DNA from: Bradyrhizobium macuxiense
GTDB lineage: Bacteria > Pseudomonadota > Alphaproteobacteria > Rhizobiales > Xanthobacteraceae
Assembly: GCF_007993935.1 (NCBI RefSeq)
Contig: NZ_VITY01000002.1
Location: 744,001-808,000 of the forward strand
DNA length: 64,000 bases
Direction of reading: 5' to 3'
Within the stretch, counting starts at the first letter, position 1; the number at the start of each line of letters is the position of its first letter. The position numbers and the translations under genes were made by a program. Shown piece after piece: positions 9,992-19,023 of this stretch. The notes under the pieces are model-generated. The model was not told where the DNA came from, searched no databases, and saw nothing but the letters and a program-made list of their open reading frames with translations.

Positions 9992-10816
9992 ATGTCCCAC
10001 GATCCGCTGCTTGCGCGCATCATTCCCGTCCTCGCCGCCGTGCCTGGTGTCGCCGCCATCATGCTCGGCGGCTCGCGGGCGCGCGGCACGGCGCATGACG
10101 CCTCTGATTACGATCTCGGTCTCTACTATCGGGATGGCGCCGGCCTCGATATCGATCGGCTGCGCGCGGCAGTCATGGGCCTGGTCGACGATCCCGCTGC
10201 CGTGAATGTGACAGCAATCGGCGAATGGGGGCCGTGGATCGTCGGCGGCGCCTGGCTCGCGATCGACGGCCACAAGGTCGACCTGCTCTACCGCAGCGTC
10301 GAACAGGTCACGGCCGTTATCGACGCCTGCCGCAACGGCGAGATCGGCATGCATTACCAGCCGGGCCATCCGCACGGCTTCTGCTCGGCGATCTGGATGG
10401 GCGAGGTCGCGCTGTGCCGCCAGCTGCATGATCCCGATGGCATCATCGCGGCATTGAAGGCGAGAACGGCGCCCTACCCGCCCGCCCTGCGCGACGCGCT
10501 GCTCCGGCGCTTTCAATGGGAAATCCTGTTCGCGATCGAGAATGCCGCGCTTGCCGTGCCGCGCGGCGACACTACGCACATCGCCGGCTGCGCCTATCGC
10601 GCGCTGGCCTGCGTCGCGCAGGTGCTGTTTGCGCTGAACGGGCAGTATCTGATCAACGAGAAGGGCGCGCTGGCGCAGGCTGCGGATTTTCCGGTGACGG
10701 TTCGTGACCTCGCCGCGCGCGTCGCCGAAGTCTGGCGGCAGATCGGAGTTGCGGACTACGCGGCTGCGTTGCGGACGCTGCACGTGCTGGAGAGTGAGCT
10801 CCGGGAGACATCGTAG
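9992..10816 (+). CDS. Nucleotidyltransferase domain protein
   Basis: Protein of 274 residues with a minimal nucleotidyltransferase (Pol beta-like) domain: GGSRARG at 26-32, the metal-binding DYD at 39-41, and a third acidic position in KVDLLYRS. The rest is an alpha-helical domain resembling those of kanamycin-type nucleotidyltransferases and DUF4037 proteins. The donor and acceptor are unknown; such proteins may nucleotidylate small molecules, tRNA ends or proteins. I took the internal ATG after ATCGC because it sits just before the conserved start; a frame 30 nt longer exists. A palindromic repeat follows the stop. Confidence 0.8.
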   Translation: MSHDPLLARIIPVLAAVPGVAAIMLGGSRARGTAHDASDYDLGLYYRDGAGLDIDRLRAAVMGLVDDPAAVNVTAIGEWGPWIVGGAWLAIDGHKVDLLYRSVEQVTAVIDACRNGEIGMHYQPGHPHGFCSAIWMGEVALCRQLHDPDGIIAALKARTAPYPPALRDALLRRFQWEILFAIENAALAVPRGDTTHIAGCAYRALACVAQVLFALNGQYLINEKGALAQAADFPVTVRDLAARVAEVWRQIGVADYAAALRTLHVLESELRETS

Positions 10817-10820
10817 TCCC

Positions 10821-10903
10821 GTAGGATGGGTAGAGCGCACCGAAACCCATCACTTCGAACCCGCTGCGCGATGATGGGTTTCGCTGCGCTCTACCCACCC
10901 TAC
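10821..10903. repeat. Palindromic intergenic repeat, family B, copy 1
   Basis: Begins GTAGGATGGGTAGAGCG with CGAAACCCATCA and ends with TGATGGGTTTCG and CGCTCTACCCACCCTAC in inverted order. A second copy lies at 29941-30026. It sits between the convergent nucleotidyltransferase and DUF1194 genes, where it could terminate both. Confidence 0.88.
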
Positions 10904-10907
10904 AAGA

Positions 10908-11759
10908 TCATCGTCCCCAGCGGTCCTGCCAGATCTTCTCGCCGATCGTGCAGCTCACCCGCGGCTCCTTCTCGGCGGTCCGCACCACCGGGCGCTCGGG
11001 GGTGCGGCCGGCGACTTCGAGCAGCAGCTTGGTGCGGATCGCCTCCTTGAACTTCTCGCGGTCCTTGATCGTCACCACGAAGGAGCCGGGCCCGCCGATC
11101 ACGCAATCCTCGTAGTAGTAGTCGAGATTTTCGATATCCATCGTCGAATAGGACGGCTCCTTCACCATGATCGGCAGGCCGTTGATGACGATGCCCTTGT
11201 CGAGCGCGGCATCGCGCGCCGGCGTGATCGGCGTGCCGTTGTTGTTGGGCCCATCGCCGGAAATATCGATCACGCGGCGAATGCCGCGATGCGGGTTCTC
11301 GTCGAACATCGGAATCGCGAAGTAGATCGCGCCCGAGATCGAGGTGCGCGAGGCGCGGCGCACCGGCGTCTTCATGATCTCGGCGGAGACCGCGTCCGCC
11401 GATTCAGGGCCGTCGATCACCCGCCAGGGAATGATCACCTTCTGGTCGTTGGATGCGGCCCACTCGAAATAGGTGATCGAGATCTTGCCGTTCGGGCCGG
11501 CCTTCAGCGCCTGCAGGAAATCCTTGGAAACGATCGCCTGGGCATAGCCCTCGCGCTGGATCGCGAGCTCGTCCATGTCCATCGAATAGGAGACGTCGAC
11601 CGCGATGATCAACTCGATGTCGACGCTCGGCGTGGATTCCTTTTCAGCGACGCGATGGCCCACCTGGGTTCCCGGGCTGGGCGCGGCAACACCGGCCACA
11701 TCGCCGCTGGCCAACATGCCCGCGACAAGCACCGCTCCGATCGAGACATACCAGCGCAT
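10908..11759 (-). CDS. DUF1194 von Willebrand factor A-type exported protein
   Basis: Exported protein of 283 residues. The start chosen (MRWYVSIGAVLVAGM) gives a signal peptide; an alternative upstream codon adds 13 residues ahead of it. After the signal comes ELIIAVDVSYSMD with the MIDAS metal motif DVSYS at 55-59, followed by a full vWA-like domain (VIDISGDGPNNNG). DUF1194 proteins are common in Rhizobiales, with a presumed extracytoplasmic binding role that has not been defined. It stands alone between convergent and divergent neighbours. Confidence 0.88.
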   Translation of the reverse strand: MRWYVSIGAVLVAGMLASGDVAGVAAPSPGTQVGHRVAEKESTPSVDIELIIAVDVSYSMDMDELAIQREGYAQAIVSKDFLQALKAGPNGKISITYFEWAASNDQKVIIPWRVIDGPESADAVSAEIMKTPVRRASRTSISGAIYFAIPMFDENPHRGIRRVIDISGDGPNNNGTPITPARDAALDKGIVINGLPIMVKEPSYSTMDIENLDYYYEDCVIGGPGSFVVTIKDREKFKEAIRTKLLLEVAGRTPERPVVRTAEKEPRVSCTIGEKIWQDRWGR

Positions 11760-11996
11760 TGCGGCCCTCCCGTCGTGTGCCGTTATGGTGACATGCAAAT
11801 CAGGCGGCGAAAAGCGCAGATATCATCTGTCCTTCACATTCAAGTTAGAGGCCTGCAAGTTAGACGCCCGCAGGTTTAGACGTCACGCATGAGGCAACAC
11901 GCGCCGTGCCGTTGCCGCAATGACGCCGTGCAAATCGAACGGTTCCAAGATGTGCCGGAAGACGGTATTCTTACGGAGCAATCGCGAGGGAGTGCG

Positions 11997-12302
11997 ATGC
12001 CCGATACCGTCGTCAAGCCGAAAACCAGGACGAAGACCAAGGTCGAGCGGCCGCGCCTGCACAAGGTGATCCTGGTCAACGACGACTACACGCCGCGCGA
12101 ATTCGTCGTCACCGTGCTGAAGGGCGAATTCCGCATGACCGACGACCAGGCCTACAAGGTGATGCTGACCGCGCATCAGCGCGGCGTCTGCGTGGTCGCG
12201 GTCTTCACCCGGGACGTCGCCGAGACCAAGGCGACGCGCGCCACCGACGCCGGCCGCGCCAAGGGCTATCCGCTGCTGTTCACCACCGAGCCCGAGGAAT
12301 AG
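11997..12302 (+). CDS. clpS: ATP-dependent Clp protease adaptor ClpS
   Basis: Adaptor of 101 residues that binds N-degron substrates and delivers them to ClpA. The family core is present: HKVILVNDDYTPREFV (22-37) with the N-degron-binding region NDDYT, and LTAHQRGVCVVAVFTRDVAETK (57-78) with His60. The N-terminal tail is short and lysine-rich. The gene is not beside clpA, unlike the usual arrangement; many alphaproteobacteria have a second ClpS paralogue, and this may be ClpS2, but that is inference. I chose the ATG at 11997; the upstream frame has no conserved residues. Confidence 0.93.
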   Translation: MPDTVVKPKTRTKTKVERPRLHKVILVNDDYTPREFVVTVLKGEFRMTDDQAYKVMLTAHQRGVCVVAVFTRDVAETKATRATDAGRAKGYPLLFTTEPEE

Positions 12303-12392
12303 CGCGCCAGCGCCAGTTTGCCGCAGGCCTTGCCGCGCATTTTATCGATCGCAGCCACCGCTGCTTTAGGGATCGCATGGCACGAACGCGGC

Positions 12393-13157
12393 ATGTCCGT
12401 CGCACTGCGCCAACAATTGTCCCTGCGGAAGAGTCGCCCCGAGACCTCGTTCGGTCCGTTCCGCCCCCTGCCCGCTTTGCCATGGCTTGTCATGGCGACG
12501 GCGATAAGGATCGTCGGCTTCGGCAAGCCGGGCCTGATATTGCCCGCGCTGGTGCTGGCCGACATCTGCGTGCTGCTCGCCTTCTTCGCGACGGCACGGG
12601 ATTCGATCCAGGCTGCCGGGGGTCAATCATCGCTCGGCGAACTGACGCTGGCCGAGCAGATCAGGCTGTCGCGGTCGATCCTGTGGCGGATCGTGCTTGT
12701 GATCATCATCGCGACACTCGCCACTGCGGCGATCGGCTTCGCCTGTTTTGCACCGCACCTGCTGTGGGGCCTCGACGGCATGGCCTTCGATCAGGGCGCC
12801 GATCTCGGCCGGTTCTGGAGTGCTGCGATCGCAGCCCTGGTGCTGATGATGATCGTCAACGCGGAAGGTAATGGCGGCCGCGTCGCGCTGTTTGCCGCCG
12901 TCAGGGACCTTGGCCGGCACGCGCTCTGGCTTGGCGCCGCGGTGCTCGTGCTTGGCGCGATCAACGTTGCGCTCGGCTACGGGCAGCAGCTTGTGCGCAC
13001 CGCGATCTGGCAATTCTGGCAGACTTCGATGACGGGCCAGCCGATCAAGAACCTGGTCTACGTCGTTTTCATCTTCAGCTTCGCCATGCTGCGGCTATGG
13101 ATCACGCTGTCGATCCTGACCTTCGGCCTGAAGCAGTCTTACGCGCGCGGCGGATAG
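12393..13157 (+). CDS. Integral membrane protein of unknown function
   Basis: Protein of 254 residues from the ATG chosen (a TTG at 12318 would add 25 residues). It shows about five hydrophobic segments: WLVMATAIRIVGF region, LILPALVLADICVLLAFFAT, ILWRIVLVIIIATLATAAIGFACF, FWSAAIAALVLMMIV, ALWLGAAVLVLGAINVALG and a C-terminal FIFSFAMLRLWITLSILTFG. No enzyme motif is visible and I do not recognise the family. It follows clpS by 90 nt on the same strand. Codon use matches its neighbours, supporting a real gene. Confidence 0.7.
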   Translation: MSVALRQQLSLRKSRPETSFGPFRPLPALPWLVMATAIRIVGFGKPGLILPALVLADICVLLAFFATARDSIQAAGGQSSLGELTLAEQIRLSRSILWRIVLVIIIATLATAAIGFACFAPHLLWGLDGMAFDQGADLGRFWSAAIAALVLMMIVNAEGNGGRVALFAAVRDLGRHALWLGAAVLVLGAINVALGYGQQLVRTAIWQFWQTSMTGQPIKNLVYVVFIFSFAMLRLWITLSILTFGLKQSYARGG

Positions 13158-13164
13158 CGACTCC

Positions 13165-14052
13165 TCACCGCTCCGCCGGCTGCGCGGGTTGCGTCCGCTG
13201 GCTCAGCACGATGTCGGCCACGACGGCGCCCATCACCAGCGCGCCGCCGATCAGGGCACGCAGCGACGGCACTTCGGCAAACGCCAGCCACACCCAGAAC
13301 GGCATCAGCGGCGTTTCGAGGGTTGCGATCAGCGATGCCTGACCGGACGGCAGGAATCGCGAGCCGACCGTAAACAAAGTGAGGCCGAGACCCACCTGGC
13401 ATGCGCCGAACATCGCGAGCACGCCGAGATCGGCGCCGCCGACCGCGCCGATGCCGAGCCCCAACGGCAGGCTAACGGCGCTGCCGAGGAAGTTGGAGAG
13501 CGCCGCGGCTGCTATCATCGGCGTGCCCCTGTGCCGCCGGATCACCACCGTCATCAGCGAGATCGCGAGCACCATCACGCAGGCAAGCCCGATGCCCCTG
13601 TAATCCGTGACGCCCCCGGCGCCGCTGACGGTGATGGCGACGCCCGCGAGCGCGACGAGACTCGCCAGCAATGTGCCGGGTCGCGCCCGCTCGCGCAGCC
13701 AAAGCCAGGCGATCGCAGCGGCCGCAAACGGCTGCATCGCGATCAGGATTGCGACATTGGCGACGCTGGTCAGTTGCAGCGCCGGAATGAACGTCACCAT
13801 GCCCAGGGTCGAGAGACCGGCCACCAGCCATCCGCTCAACGGCATCGCGACGAGATCGTGCACGCCGCGCCGGCCTTGCGTCGCGACCAGAAACAGCACA
13901 ATCGCGCCGCCGCCGAACAGCCCGCGCCAGAACAGGATGGTCCAGGAATCGAAGTGCAGCAGCCGGGTAAAGAACGGCGCGGTGCTCCAGGCGGCCGCGG
14001 CCGCCACGACCAGCGCAATCCCGGTGCGATGCTGCGCGTCCGTCTCAGTCAC
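13165..14052 (-). CDS. DMT superfamily (EamA) transporter
   Basis: Protein of 295 residues made of two EamA repeats, about ten membrane segments in total. The first repeat starts with ALVVAAAAAWSTAPFFTR and has the typical VANVAILIAMQPFAAAAIAWLWLRER; the second ends with SLIATLETPLMPFWVWLAFAEVPS, both hallmarks of drug/metabolite exporters. The transported compound cannot be deduced. Its 3' end faces the membrane-protein gene with only 7 nt between stops, and the cyclase gene lies just upstream on the same strand with a 12-nt gap, so these two may form an operon. Confidence 0.9.
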   Translation of the reverse strand: MTETDAQHRTGIALVVAAAAAWSTAPFFTRLLHFDSWTILFWRGLFGGGAIVLFLVATQGRRGVHDLVAMPLSGWLVAGLSTLGMVTFIPALQLTSVANVAILIAMQPFAAAAIAWLWLRERARPGTLLASLVALAGVAITVSGAGGVTDYRGIGLACVMVLAISLMTVVIRRHRGTPMIAAAALSNFLGSAVSLPLGLGIGAVGGADLGVLAMFGACQVGLGLTLFTVGSRFLPSGQASLIATLETPLMPFWVWLAFAEVPSLRALIGGALVMGAVVADIVLSQRTQPAQPAER

Positions 14053-14064
14053 GTCGCACCGACG

Positions 14065-15258
14065 CTAGCTGGCCGCAGCAATCGGCGCTTCGTCGAACAG
14101 GCCATAGACCCGTTCCGCCTTCGAGAACCCCGCGATCGGAAACTCGCCGAGATCGCTCCAGCCGCCGTCATGGAGGCCGGCGAAGCGCTCGGACGCGACG
14201 ACGGTGCGGCCGAGACGGCCGGCGATCTTCTCCAGCCGCGCCGCGAGATTGACCGCCGGGCCGATGCAGGTGAAGTCGAGCCGGTTGCCGCCGCCGATAT
14301 TGCCATAGAGCACGCGCCCGAGATGCAGCGCGACGCCGAAGCGGAAGCGCTCGACCGCATCGCCATTGGGAAATTGCAGCGCCTCGACCCCGGCACGGGA
14401 TGCGCGCGCCGCCTCCAGCACCCGTGAGCAGACCTGCACCTCGTCGCCGAGATATTCGTCGACCGGAAACACCGCGAGCAGGCCGTCGCCCATGAATTTG
14501 AGCACCTCACCGCCATGCTCGCGGATCGCGGTGACCTGGCAATCGAAATAGAGGTTGAGGATCTCCACCACGGTCTCGGGCGGCAAACGGTCCGACAGTG
14601 CGGTGAAGCCGCGCAGGTCGGACAGCCAGATCGCGGCATCCATCGTATCGGCGTGACCGCGCCGGATCTGGCCGCCCATGATGCGCTCGCCGGCGCGGTT
14701 GCCAACGTAGGTGTCGAGCAGTAGTGAGGCGGTGCGGCGCAGCGTCACGATCTCGATGTAGCGCGCCAGCGGCACGGTGATCGAGCGGATTGCATCGAGC
14801 TGCTCCTCGGTGAAGCCGCCCGGCTGCTTGGTGGTCCAACTGGAGGCATTGACGAAGCCGTCGGTGTAAACCAGCGGTACCGCGAAATAGTCGGTGACGC
14901 CCTCGGCCTGCAGGTCCACGACAACGGGAAAGCGTTTGCTGGCGGGGTCGTCGAGCCGCGCGCGCACTTCAATTCCCTGCTTGAAGACGATCGGCAGCGG
15001 GCTGACGGCAAATTCGGGGGAGTCCAGGATGTTGTGATCGACCGTGCCGGTTTCGACCTCGGAGCCGGGCTTCCAGAAGAAATGCCGGCCGTAGATCTCG
15101 GGATGCAGCGTGCGCACGAAGACGCCGACGCGCCACAGCGGCAGGCCGGCTCGCACCAGGCGCTCGCAGCATTCCGCCATCATCTGCGGTGGGGTCGGCG
15201 CCGACCGCGCGCCGCCGATCATCCATTTGATGATGTCCCGAAGCTCCGACGCGTTCAT
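14065..15258 (-). CDS. Class III adenylate/guanylate cyclase with N-terminal sensor-like domain
   Basis: Protein of 397 residues. The C-terminal half is a class III cyclase domain: AIWLSDLRGFTALSD with metal Asp214, then VLKFMGDGLLAVFP with metal Asp258, and GPAVNLAARLEKIA near the end. The N-terminal 175 residues have no membrane segment and resemble a GAF-like small-molecule domain (FAVPLVYTDGFVNASSWTTKQPGGFT). It probably makes cAMP in response to an intracellular signal; the ligand is unknown. It lies directly upstream of the DMT transporter gene. Confidence 0.9.
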   Translation of the reverse strand: MNASELRDIIKWMIGGARSAPTPPQMMAECCERLVRAGLPLWRVGVFVRTLHPEIYGRHFFWKPGSEVETGTVDHNILDSPEFAVSPLPIVFKQGIEVRARLDDPASKRFPVVVDLQAEGVTDYFAVPLVYTDGFVNASSWTTKQPGGFTEEQLDAIRSITVPLARYIEIVTLRRTASLLLDTYVGNRAGERIMGGQIRRGHADTMDAAIWLSDLRGFTALSDRLPPETVVEILNLYFDCQVTAIREHGGEVLKFMGDGLLAVFPVDEYLGDEVQVCSRVLEAARASRAGVEALQFPNGDAVERFRFGVALHLGRVLYGNIGGGNRLDFTCIGPAVNLAARLEKIAGRLGRTVVASERFAGLHDGGWSDLGEFPIAGFSKAERVYGLFDEAPIAAAS

Positions 15259-15308
15259 GGCATTCCCCAGGCGAGCACCCGATCCGGTGATCGCCAGTAT
15301 ATAGGGGA

Positions 15309-16397
15309 TCAGCGCCCGGTCTGCCCTCGGTCGCGCAGAAAATGATCGGCCAGCACGCAGGCCATCATCGCCTCGCCCACCGGCACCGCCCGGATGCCGA
15401 CGCAGGGGTCGTGGCGGCCCTTGGTCAGGATGTCGGTATCGGCGCCCTTGCGGTCCACGGTCCGGCGCGTGGTCAGGATCGACGAGGTCGGCTTGACCGC
15501 AAAGCGCACCACCACCGGCTGGCCGGTCGAGATGCCCCCGAGGACGCCGCCGGCATGGTTGGACAGGAAACGCGTGCCGTTGTTGCCGGTCCGCATCTCG
15601 TCGGCGTTCGCTTCGCCTGACAGTTCGGCGGCGCCGAAGCCCGCGCCGATCTCGACACCCTTGACCGCGTTGATGCTCATCATCGCCGAGGCCAGATCGC
15701 TATCGAGCTTGGCGTAGATCGGCGCGCCGAGACCGGCCGGCACGCCTTCGGCAACGACCTCGATGACGGCGCCGATCGAGGAGCCGCTCTTCCTGATGCC
15801 GTCGAGATAGCTCTCGAAGAACGCCGCCTTGTCCTTGTCCGGACAGAAGAACGGATTCCTTGCGATCTCGTCCCAGTCCCATTTCTCGCGGTCGATCTTG
15901 TGCGGGCCAATCTGCACCAGCGCGCCGCGCACCTTGACCTCGGGCAGGACTTTTCGTGCGATCGCGCCGGCCGCGACGCGGGTCGCGGTCTCTCGTGCGG
16001 AGGAGCGTCCGCCGCCGCGATAGTCGCGCAGGCCGTATTTCGCTTCATAGGTGAAGTCGGCATGGCCGGGACGGAACTTGTCCTTGATCTCGGAATAGTC
16101 CTTCGAGCGCTGGTCGGTGTTCTCGATCAGCAACGCGATCGGCGTGCCGGTCGTCACCTGCACGCCACTTTCCGGATGCGCCATCACGCCGGACAGGATC
16201 TTCACCGCATCCGGCTCCTGGCGTTGGGTGGTGAAGCGCGACTGGCCGGGCCTGCGGCGGTCGAGGTCGTGCTGGATCTCCTCCACCGTCAGAGGGATCA
16301 TCGGCGGGCAACCGTCCACCACGCAGCCGATCGCAACCCCATGGCTCTCGCCGAAGGTCGTGACGCGGAACATATGGCCGAAAGTATTGAAGGACAT
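15309..16397 (-). CDS. aroC: Chorismate synthase
   Basis: Protein of 362 residues, full length. It catalyses the last shikimate-pathway step, 5-enolpyruvylshikimate 3-phosphate to chorismate, using reduced FMN. Family signatures are all present: [18 protein letters not shown] near the N terminus, [44 protein letters not shown], and the C-terminal [17 protein letters not shown]. Single gene, preceded by a histidine phosphatase gene on the same strand with a 75-nt gap. Confidence 0.97.
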   Translation of the reverse strand: MSFNTFGHMFRVTTFGESHGVAIGCVVDGCPPMIPLTVEEIQHDLDRRRPGQSRFTTQRQEPDAVKILSGVMAHPESGVQVTTGTPIALLIENTDQRSKDYSEIKDKFRPGHADFTYEAKYGLRDYRGGGRSSARETATRVAAGAIARKVLPEVKVRGALVQIGPHKIDREKWDWDEIARNPFFCPDKDKAAFFESYLDGIRKSGSSIGAVIEVVAEGVPAGLGAPIYAKLDSDLASAMMSINAVKGVEIGAGFGAAELSGEANADEMRTGNNGTRFLSNHAGGVLGGISTGQPVVVRFAVKPTSSILTTRRTVDRKGADTDILTKGRHDPCVGIRAVPVGEAMMACVLADHFLRDRGQTGR

Positions 16398-16472
16398 GGC
16401 GTGTCGTAACGCGCGGGGTGGGCAGCGTCAAACGGGTTTCATGCCCCCAAAGACGCGGCCGACCGGGTGCCT

Positions 16473-17072
16473 TTAACTATATTTCTGCAGCCCCGCCGCG
16501 CCGAACACGTAGACCGCACCCTGCTCGATCGTGAGGTCGGCGGCCGAGGCCGCCGTCTCGAAGCCGAGCGCGACCATCAGCGCCCGCGCCGTGCCGCCAT
16601 GGGCGACGGCGACCGTGTCTGACGTCACCGAACCGTACCATTCGGTCATCCGCACCTGCACGTCGACGTAGCTCTCGCCGCCCTCCGGCGCGACCTGCCA
16701 CTTCTCGGCCAGGCGGCGCGCATAGACGACAGGGTCCGCGGCCTGCGCCTGCGCCAAGGTCGAGCCCTCCCAGGTCCCGTAGGCGATCTCGCGCAGCCGC
16801 GCGTCGAGCGCGTAATCGCCCGGCGGCAGGCCAAGCTCGGTGCGCACCAGCTCCATGGTCGCGCGCGCCCGGATCAGCGGGCTTGCGACGAATGGCAGCG
16901 TCGTCTTGTCACGGCCGGCGCGCGCCAGGAGATCGGCAAGGATGCGGCCGGCATGCACCGCCTGGGCACGGCCGCGCTCGTTGAGGGCGATGTCCTGCAC
17001 GCCCTGAAGCCGGCCCTCGGCGTTCCACGAGGTTTCGCCGTGACGGATGTAGTAGATCGTTGGCACCGGCAT
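16473..17072 (-). CDS. Histidine phosphatase family protein
   Basis: Protein of 199 residues of the phosphoglycerate-mutase-like fold. RHGETSWNAEGRLQG starts at residue 10, with catalytic His11 and the phosphate-binding Arg; a second His lies in VAVAHGGTARA near residue 155. Small proteins of this type dephosphorylate phosphosugars or cobalamin precursors; the substrate is not clear. I chose the ATG directly ahead of the RHG motif; the frame stays open another 61 codons upstream, but that extension has no family similarity. Confidence 0.9.
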   Translation of the reverse strand: MPVPTIYYIRHGETSWNAEGRLQGVQDIALNERGRAQAVHAGRILADLLARAGRDKTTLPFVASPLIRARATMELVRTELGLPPGDYALDARLREIAYGTWEGSTLAQAQAADPVVYARRLAEKWQVAPEGGESYVDVQVRMTEWYGSVTSDTVAVAHGGTARALMVALGFETAASAADLTIEQGAVYVFGAAGLQKYS

Positions 17073-17315
17073 TCCCGTAACCGCTGGTCCCTGTGAGCGA
17101 GCTGTCGGGCGCCTGACCCAAGACTTCCACGCTTCGGCTTCCACGCTTCGGATTTTTTCGGCTCGGAGGTACACCAGCACTTTGGCTGGCGACAAGCCCA
17201 AATCGGCCGCAGCAGAGCCGCACTGCGCGCAGGTCGGCGCAACCGGAATAGGCACGTCGTTTGGGTGTTATGTTTGACAAGGCGGCCATCGCCGCGACCA
17301 TCGAAGACTGGATGC

Positions 17316-17804
17316 ATGACCGCGTTTCGTCAAAGTGTCGAAGCCATGATTCCAGCGCTCCGCCGCTATGCGCGCGCGCTAGTGCGTGACACGGATATCG
17401 CCGACGACCTGGTGCAGGACACGCTGGTGCGCGCGCTGCGCTCGGAGCGGCTGTTTCTCGGCGGCGACGTCAGGAGCTGGCTCTACACGATCCTGACCAA
17501 TCTGAACAAGAACCGGCGGCGTTCGCTGGCGCGGCGGCCGGCCTTCATGCCGCTGCTCGACAACAACGCCGACGCCAGCGGCACCGAGGCCGAAGGCCGC
17601 GACATCGAGCGCGCGCTGTCGACGCTGGTCGAGGAGCAACGCTCGGTGCTGCTGCTCGTGATGCTGGAGGGCATGAGCTACCGCGAGGTCGCCGACATCC
17701 AGGGCGTGCCGATCGGCACGGTGATGTCCCGCCTCGCCCGCGCGCGCGCCCATGTGCGGGCCTCGATCGAGGGCCAGCGTCCGGCGCTGAGGCGGGTGAA
17801 ATGA
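17316..17804 (+). CDS. ECF-type RNA polymerase sigma factor
   Basis: Protein of 162 residues. Region 2 runs from about 10 to 70 (DTDIADDLVQDTLVRAL, then WLYTILTNLNKNRRR), and region 4 from about 100 to 150 (EEQRSVLLLVMLEGMSYREVADIQGVPIGTVMSRLARAR), joined by a short linker: the ECF layout. The anti-sigma gene follows 66 nt downstream. The stress that activates it is unknown. The start is the ATG at 17316; longer in-frame starts lie upstream but lack conserved residues. Confidence 0.92.
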   Translation: MTAFRQSVEAMIPALRRYARALVRDTDIADDLVQDTLVRALRSERLFLGGDVRSWLYTILTNLNKNRRRSLARRPAFMPLLDNNADASGTEAEGRDIERALSTLVEEQRSVLLLVMLEGMSYREVADIQGVPIGTVMSRLARARAHVRASIEGQRPALRRVK

Positions 17805-17870
17805 TAATGTGCGCGATGGCAGACGTTACGATGAGCGATTTTCGAACAGGATTTGGCAGAGACGACTGAT

Positions 17871-18635
17871 ATGACCGACCCGAACATTCCCGTCACCGAA
17901 GACGAGCTGCACGCCTACGTCGACAACGAGCTGCCGGCCGAACGCCGCGGCGACGTCGAGGCGTGGCTCGCCACCCATCCCGACGACGCGGCACGGGTGC
18001 AATCATGGCGCGCGATGGCCGAGACGCTGCATGCGCGCTACGACGGCGTGCTGGACGAGGCGGTGCCGAAGCGGCTCGAGCTCGAGCGGCTGGTGCGCCA
18101 GCCGCGCCGCTGGGTCTATGGCGCGGTAGCGGCGACGCTTGCCGCCTTCATCGCCGGCGGCGGCGTCGGCTGGGTCGCACGGGGCGCTACCGCTGCGCCC
18201 TCGACCTTCCAGAGCTTCACGCTCGATGCGCTCGACGCGCATCGGCTCTACGTGGTCGAGGTCCGCCATCCGGTCGAGGTGCCCGGCAGCGAGCGCGACC
18301 ATCTGCAGCAATGGCTGACCAAGCGCTGCGGCTGGGACGTCCGCGCCCCCGACCTCAGCGGGCTGAAGCTGGTCGGCGGCCGCCTGCTGCCGGGGCCGAG
18401 CGGGCCGGCGTCGTTCCTGATGTATGAGAGCACGTCCGGTGAGCGCTTCACGGTCTACACCGCCAAGGCAAAGACCGAGGCGACCCAGATGCGCTACGCC
18501 GCGCAGGGCAGCGACGGCGCGCTGTTCTGGGCCGATCGCGGCGTCGCCTATGTCGTCAGCGGTGGCACCGACCGCACCCGCCTGACCCAGGTCGCGCGGG
18601 CGGTCTACGATCAGATGGAGAAGAACGGCGGCTGA
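17871..18635 (+). CDS. Membrane anti-sigma factor
   Basis: Protein of 254 residues encoded just after the ECF sigma gene. The N terminus (TEDELHAYVDNELPAERRGDVEAWLATHP) is a typical anti-sigma domain, but the usual H-x3-C-x2-C zinc site is missing. One membrane segment at about 82-103 (VYGAVAATLAAFIAGGGVGW) separates it from an exported domain of about 150 residues. It should bind and hold the sigma factor at the membrane until released by a signal. A 26-nt perfect palindrome overlaps its stop codon. Confidence 0.88.
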   Translation: MTDPNIPVTEDELHAYVDNELPAERRGDVEAWLATHPDDAARVQSWRAMAETLHARYDGVLDEAVPKRLELERLVRQPRRWVYGAVAATLAAFIAGGGVGWVARGATAAPSTFQSFTLDALDAHRLYVVEVRHPVEVPGSERDHLQQWLTKRCGWDVRAPDLSGLKLVGGRLLPGPSGPASFLMYESTSGERFTVYTAKAKTEATQMRYAAQGSDGALFWADRGVAYVVSGGTDRTRLTQVARAVYDQMEKNGG

Positions 18636-18659
18636 TCTCCCGTAATTTTACGGGAGATC
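18634..18659 (+). terminator. Perfect 12-bp palindrome at the anti-sigma stop
   Basis: Arms GATCTCCCGTAA and TTACGGGAGATC separated by TT. It starts on the second base of the stop codon. The stable hairpin could end transcription, but no T-run follows, so a 3'-end processing or protein-binding site is also possible. Confidence 0.55.
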
Positions 18660-19023
18660 ACGGCGTGAAAATGTGCCGTTTCGAGCAAGTGAATCCAGCC
18701 TCACTCGGCGTCCCAATTCCGACATTGAAAACTTCGATTCGTGTCATCGACGCGTCTCATTATCGCACCGGATGTTCACGCGAAGATGATCTGCGCCCGA
18801 TCCGCCGATCGGCGCACGCGGCCTCGATTGGGGTTTTGTGTACCGCGCTGGTCCCCCTCTCGAGGCCGCACTCCTTTTTCCGCCATCCGGTCTGCACGCC
18901 GCAGACCAGGAGTTCGGACGGCCGGTCATCCTTTGACGCGCTCACGGCGCGGCGTCTACCCCGGTGGAGTCCGGGGTAGTTGCAGTTTCGCGTCTTCGCG
19001 TCTCTGGGGCGCGCTCCCGGCGG
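18660..19023. other. Intergenic region between convergent genes
   Basis: About 365 nt between the anti-sigma gene and the convergent DnaJ-like gene. No gene is supported. It holds a 9-bp hairpin CTACCCCGG-TGGAGT-CCGGGGTAG at 18955-18978, a possible terminator for the DnaJ-like gene. The base composition is less regular than in coding DNA. Confidence 0.5.

Noticed and set aside
17073..17315. Possible autoregulated ECF promoter ahead of the sigma gene
   Set aside because: A GGAATA element lies at 17245-17250 but no matching -10 partner was clear, so it is not listed as a feature.
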